Shown piece after piece: positions 61,110 through 64,000 of a stretch of 64,000 nt of DNA. Each line of letters opens with the position of its first letter. Position 1 is the stretch's first letter. The DNA is taken from the NCBI GenBank assembly GCA_038116745.1, contig JAYODW010000018.1, forward strand, positions 18,599 through 82,598, written 5' to 3'. The notes under the pieces are model-generated. The model saw only the letters and a program-made list of their open reading frames with translations, did no database searches and was not told the origin of the DNA. The DNA comes from JAYODW01 sp038116745 (GTDB taxonomy: Bacteria > Pseudomonadota > Gammaproteobacteria > Ga0077536). The position numbers were made by a program, and so were the translations under genes.

Positions 61110-62329
61110 TGCTCTATACCTACCGTGGCCGCTACACCGACGGTTCTCTGGCCGAAGGCACACTTGACGTGGGGTCGCTGGACGCTGCGGCCTCGACTCT
61201 GGCCGGGCGCGGCATCATGGCAACTTCGATCAAGCCCTCGTCGACCACCGGCACCGGCTCGTTGTCGGGAGTGTTTCCCCTGGGCAGGGGCGAAAAAGTA
61301 AGGCCCGAAGATGTGGTCATGCTGACGCGGCAGTTCTTCGCCATCAACAAAGCAGGCCTGCCTCTCGTGCAGGGCATGCGCAGCCTGGCTGCCTCGAATC
61401 GCTCGCCGCAGATCCAGACAGCCCTCGAGGAAGTCGGTGACCGGCTCGAAGGCGGCATGCAGCTCTCCAGCGCTATGGAGCGTCACCCCAAGGTATTCAA
61501 CGACCTTTATGTCAACATGGTCGCTGTCGGCGAAGAGAGCGGTCGGCTGGAAGAGGTTTTCGAGCAGCTCAGTCACTACCTCGACAACGACCTCGAGAAC
61601 CGCATGCGCCTCAAAGCTGCGCTGCGCACGCCGAGCTTCATCCTCGCTGCGATCGCCGCTGCGGTGATCATTGTCACCAATTTCGTCATCCCGACATTCA
61701 GCGCCATGTTCGCCAAGTTCGGTGCCGATCTGCCGCTGCCTACCCGAATCCTCATCGGGGTTTCAGATTTCTTCGTCGCGTTCTGGCCCTACATGCTGGT
61801 GACCGCGGCAGGCGGCTGGTTCTGGCTGCAGCGCTACATCGCAACGCCTGCAGGACGCCTGCAATGGGGTCAGCTCAAGCTCAGACTGCCAATCGCGGGC
61901 GATATCGTGCTGCGCGCCACCATGGCCCGCTATGCCCGCGCCTTCAGCCTGATGATGCGCTCCGGCGTACCCATCTCCAAGGCGCTACGCCAGTGCTCCG
62001 AGGTTCTGGACAACGACTACCTGGGTCAGAAGATCGATCAGATCCGAACCGGTGTAGAGCGCGGTGACAGCCTGTTGATTACCCACCGTCGCAGCGGAAT
62101 TTTTACCCCCCTCGTGCTGCAGATGATCGCTGTAGGCGAGGAGAGCGGCCGGATCGAAGATCTGCTCGGCGAAGTCGCCGACTTCTATGAGCGCGAGGTC
62201 GATTACGACATCAAGAAACTCGGCGATCGGCTCGAGCCCATCCTCATTGTCATCGCCGGTTTCTTCGTTCTGGTGCTGGCGCTCGGCATTTTTCTTCCCA
62301 TGTGGAAGCTGTCGACGATTGCGCTGTGA
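61109..62329 (+). CDS. mshG: MSHA inner-membrane platform protein MshG (GspF/PilC family)
   Basis: 406 residues, two T2SSF domains (about 70-190 and 270-395). LTRQFFAINKAGLPLVQGMR, MVAVGEESGRLEEVFEQLSH and MIAVGEESGRIEDLLGEVAD are the paired signature stretches. Three hydrophobic segments (about 175, 220 and 385). Overlaps mshE by 1 nt (TGATG). Rotates or bridges pilin extraction with MshE. Confidence 0.95.
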   Translation: MLYTYRGRYTDGSLAEGTLDVGSLDAAASTLAGRGIMATSIKPSSTTGTGSLSGVFPLGRGEKVRPEDVVMLTRQFFAINKAGLPLVQGMRSLAASNRSPQIQTALEEVGDRLEGGMQLSSAMERHPKVFNDLYVNMVAVGEESGRLEEVFEQLSHYLDNDLENRMRLKAALRTPSFILAAIAAAVIIVTNFVIPTFSAMFAKFGADLPLPTRILIGVSDFFVAFWPYMLVTAAGGWFWLQRYIATPAGRLQWGQLKLRLPIAGDIVLRATMARYARAFSLMMRSGVPISKALRQCSEVLDNDYLGQKIDQIRTGVERGDSLLITHRRSGIFTPLVLQMIAVGEESGRIEDLLGEVADFYEREVDYDIKKLGDRLEPILIVIAGFFVLVLALGIFLPMWKLSTIAL

Positions 62330-62334
62330 GCGCT

Positions 62335-62847
62335 ATGACGCTCATGAAGGCACAGGCTATCTCCTCTCTCACCGGCGCCTCGGCTATCGAGCTCATGGTG
62401 GTCACCCTGGTCATCATCGTGCTGACTTTGACGGGCCTGTTCTACTACCAGCGGCTGATTGACCGCTCGCAGGCAGCCACCCTGCAGGTGGCCGCAGCGC
62501 GCTTCACGCAGGGCATTGCCAACGCCCATCTGCACTGGATGACCGACCACCGGCCCGCCCGGCTACTGTTCGGCAGAACCACGCTCACCATGAATCCACA
62601 GGGCTGGCCCGTAGATGCTGCGCCGCTGGCTGACCGGGAGGGAGACTCCGTCTGCGCCCGCCTGGGCGACGCCCTGCAGCAGGCGCCGGACAACACTCAG
62701 CCGTTACGCGCGGCTGTCTGGCGCGTCGAGGATATTGCGCTTGCCGGGTGTCGCTTTCATCTGTTTCCAGATGCGGACACCGCGTTTTATTTCGATTACC
62801 GCTGGGCGACCGGTGTGGTCACAGCGGGACGCTCAGGTCCGGATTGA
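62335..62847 (+). CDS. Pilin-like MSHA protein (MshF-like) with an altered class III signal
   Basis: 170 residues from the ATG at 62335; a GTG at 62326, overlapping the mshG stop, is in frame. After a short leader it has SLTGASAIELMVVTLVIIVL: Gly at -1 and Glu at +5 as in prepilins, but Ala-Ser-Ala instead of Phe-Thr-Leu at the cut. The rest has Trp (HLHWMTDHRPA) and two Cys (SVCARLGDALQQ, LAGCRFHLFPDADTAFYFDY). Position between mshG and the pilin gene matches mshF. It could be processed by the prepilin peptidase as a minor pilin, or kept uncut as a membrane protein. Confidence 0.7.
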   Translation: MTLMKAQAISSLTGASAIELMVVTLVIIVLTLTGLFYYQRLIDRSQAATLQVAAARFTQGIANAHLHWMTDHRPARLLFGRTTLTMNPQGWPVDAAPLADREGDSVCARLGDALQQAPDNTQPLRAAVWRVEDIALAGCRFHLFPDADTAFYFDYRWATGVVTAGRSGPD

Positions 62848-62926
62848 AGATCACATCAGAGTGCGGGGAATCTGCACTTTGGTACAAGGCAGCGATGCCG
62901 TTTGTTCGTAGAAAATGGAGGGAATT

Positions 62927-62968
62927 ATGTTTAACTTAACCATCATGCCCACGGGAGGAATGTCATGA
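62927..62968 (+). other. Possible leader peptide upstream of the pilin gene
   Basis: ATG 62927 (GGAGGG just upstream) opens MFNLTIMPTGGMS and stops in TCATGA, overlapping the pilin ATG. It is 13 codons. The overlap could couple pilin translation, or the frame may be chance. Confidence 0.3.
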
Positions 62969-63369
62969 AGAAAGCCAGCAGCGGTTTCACCCTCATCGAG
63001 CTCATCGTCGTGCTCGTCATTCTCGGAATCCTGGCCGCAGTGGCCATTCCTCAGTTCATTGATCTGACCGACGAGGCAGCCCAGGAGGCGGTCAATGCAG
63101 TCGCTGGACAGATCTCCAGCGCGAGCGCGCTGAACGCGGCTCAGGACATTGCTTACACGGCGGGCGTTTCGACGGATACGCCGACTGCGGTCGCCAACTG
63201 CACTGACGGCAGCAGTCTGCTGCAGCAGGGCCTGCCTTCCGGTTACAGCATTACCGCTGGGGCCGTGGGCGACAAGGCGAGTGCGAGCTGCACCCTGACC
63301 CGCTCTGGAGGTGCTGCCGCGTACGGCGACAAGACCGCGACATTCACCATCATTGGTGTGGTCAACTAG
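62965..63369 (+). CDS. mshA: MSHA major/minor pilin (MshA/MshB type)
   Basis: 134 residues. A textbook prepilin: leader MKKASSG, cut before FTLIELIVVLVILGILAAVA with Glu at +5. The mature part begins IPQFIDLTDEAAQEAVNAVA and contains a disulphide loop of two Cys (NCTDGSSLLQ, SCTLTRSGG). A strong GGGAGGA precedes the ATG, as expected for an abundant product, and a 117-bp gap separates it from the gene before. MshA versus MshB cannot be told apart here. Confidence 0.88.
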   Translation: MKKASSGFTLIELIVVLVILGILAAVAIPQFIDLTDEAAQEAVNAVAGQISSASALNAAQDIAYTAGVSTDTPTAVANCTDGSSLLQQGLPSGYSITAGAVGDKASASCTLTRSGGAAAYGDKTATFTIIGVVN

Positions 63370-63844
63370 TCCGGAGATCCCTTCGCCCGGCAGAGTCCGC
63401 CCGGTCGTCACCGCGCGGACGCCTGGCCACAGCGCGGGAGGCTACAGCCTGGTCGAGCTGCTGGCGGTCCTGACCCTGGTCGGGATCCTGGCGTTCGCCA
63501 CCCTGTACTGGTCGGACCCGCGTTACACAGCGGTGCAGGGCGCGCGCGAAGACCTGGTTACAGCGCTGCAGCGTGCTGCAGCTACGGCGCTGGCGCGTGA
63601 CTCGGCGTCAAATCCGGTGCGGCTGGTTGCCAGCGCGACCAGCATTTCGGTAACCGAAGCCGGCGTAGCGCAGACCCAATCCGGGATCGCCTATCCCCTG
63701 AACCTGCCCAGCGGGGTGACCCTCTCTCCGCAGGCGACTCTTGAGTACGACAAGCTGGGCCGCACCACTGCGACCACGTTCACCCTGTCCGATGGCACCA
63801 CGAGCGCCACGGTCTCGGTCACGGCCGGGGGCTATGCAGACTGA
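63356..63844 (+). CDS. mshC: MSHA minor pilin MshC
   Basis: About 162 residues if it starts at the GTG at 63356, which overlaps the pilin end by 14 nt. Between the pilin stop and the prepilin site there is no ATG, GTG or TTG in frame, so the start lies in the overlap. A long basic leader ends SAGG, cut before YSLVELLAVLTLVGILAFAT (Glu at +5). The pseudopilin body follows (YTAVQGAREDLVTALQRAAA). Its stop overlaps the next gene by 11 nt. Confidence 0.8.
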   Translation: MWSTSPEIPSPGRVRPVVTARTPGHSAGGYSLVELLAVLTLVGILAFATLYWSDPRYTAVQGAREDLVTALQRAAATALARDSASNPVRLVASATSISVTEAGVAQTQSGIAYPLNLPSGVTLSPQATLEYDKLGRTTATTFTLSDGTTSATVSVTAGGYAD

Positions 63845-64000
63845 TCTGTCCGGCGAACAGCGCGGGGTCACGCTCATCGAGCTGGTCGTGTTCATCGTCA
63901 TCATCGCCATCAGCCTGGTGGCGTTGCTGCGGGTGTTTGACCAGGCTGTACAGACCAGCGTTGATCCGATCGCGCGCAGCCGCGCGCTCGAATGCGCGCA
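63834..64000 (+). CDS. mshD: MSHA minor pilin MshD, partial (cut by the right edge)
   Basis: The frame opens at ATG 63834 and is open to the edge, about 55 residues. Leader ending QRG, cut before VTLIELVVFIVIIAISLVAL (Glu at +5), then RVFDQAVQTSVDPIARSRAL, matching MshD. The usual mshO, mshP and mshQ genes would lie beyond the window. Confidence 0.85.
   Translation, partial: MQTDLSGEQRGVTLIELVVFIVIIAISLVALLRVFDQAVQTSVDPIARSRALECA

Noticed and set aside
62880..62905. Possible sigma54 promoter before the pilin gene (TTGGTAC...GC)
   Set aside because: The GG and GC elements are 9 rather than 10 nt apart and the flanking consensus is poor.
1..64000. CRISPR arrays and tRNA or rRNA genes
   Set aside because: No regularly spaced repeats of the right kind and no tRNA or rRNA signatures other than the tmRNA were seen by eye.

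Overview
The window is GC-rich bacterial DNA with gammaproteobacterial gene content: a one-piece tmRNA with an ANDDNYALAA tag, a Pseudomonas-type Fur, BamE, RnfH/RatA, sigma32-like heat-shock promoters and an MSHA-type pilus locus. A run of exactly 100 N inside dnaK marks it as a draft or metagenome scaffold. I cannot name a genus from sequence alone. The sequence supports a free-living, motile or surface-attaching gammaproteobacterium with a taste for small organic compounds.

Layout. (1) 1-10831, minus strand: hrcA, grpE, dnaK (with gap), dnaJ, dapB, a Gfo/Idh/MocA oxidoreductase, carA and carB (cut by the window edge). Two CTTGAA-N14-CCCCA(A/T) elements lie just before grpE and dnaK. (2) 10966-20567: nadK-recN, fur facing away from bamE, then rnfH and ratA. 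An NSS-family sodium symporter and a large kinase-HDOD-GAF signalling protein sit between ratA and smpB, followed by smpB and ssrA. (3) About 20605-24680: an accessory segment downstream of the tmRNA 3' end. It holds three integrase-arm-like direct repeats, a complete IS21-family element (istA/istB), a 12-bp copy of the tmRNA 3' end, and an antitoxin/Doc toxin pair with an internal 146-bp tandem duplication. It ends in a 5'-truncated molybdopterin oxidoreductase. (4) 26076-52311: mostly monocistronic or short-operon metabolic genes. These include two flavin-dependent LLM oxidoreductases, a Rieske oxygenase, a Baeyer-Villiger-type monooxygenase, an amidase, VOC, HAD and cupin proteins, an FMN glutamate-synthase-like protein, a DegT aminotransferase and a polar amino-acid ABC importer of unusual domain layout. 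(5) 52548-64000, plus strand: an MSHA pilus operon in the order I, I2 (PilN-like), J, K, L, M, N, E, G, F-like, A/B, C, D (cut by the edge). Most genes overlap or nearly touch.

The most unusual material is the translationally coupled set at 30017-33533. It combines a CrtC/lipocalin-like protein, a HAD phosphatase, a stand-alone phosphohistidine 'swivel' domain and a 470-residue orphan, and is followed by a Rieske oxygenase. Next are the ABC importer made of a C-lobe, a whole substrate-binding protein, an N-lobe and a permease in one chain, paired with an ATPase carrying a GHKL-like tail, and the tandemly duplicated toxin-antitoxin junction beside the tmRNA.
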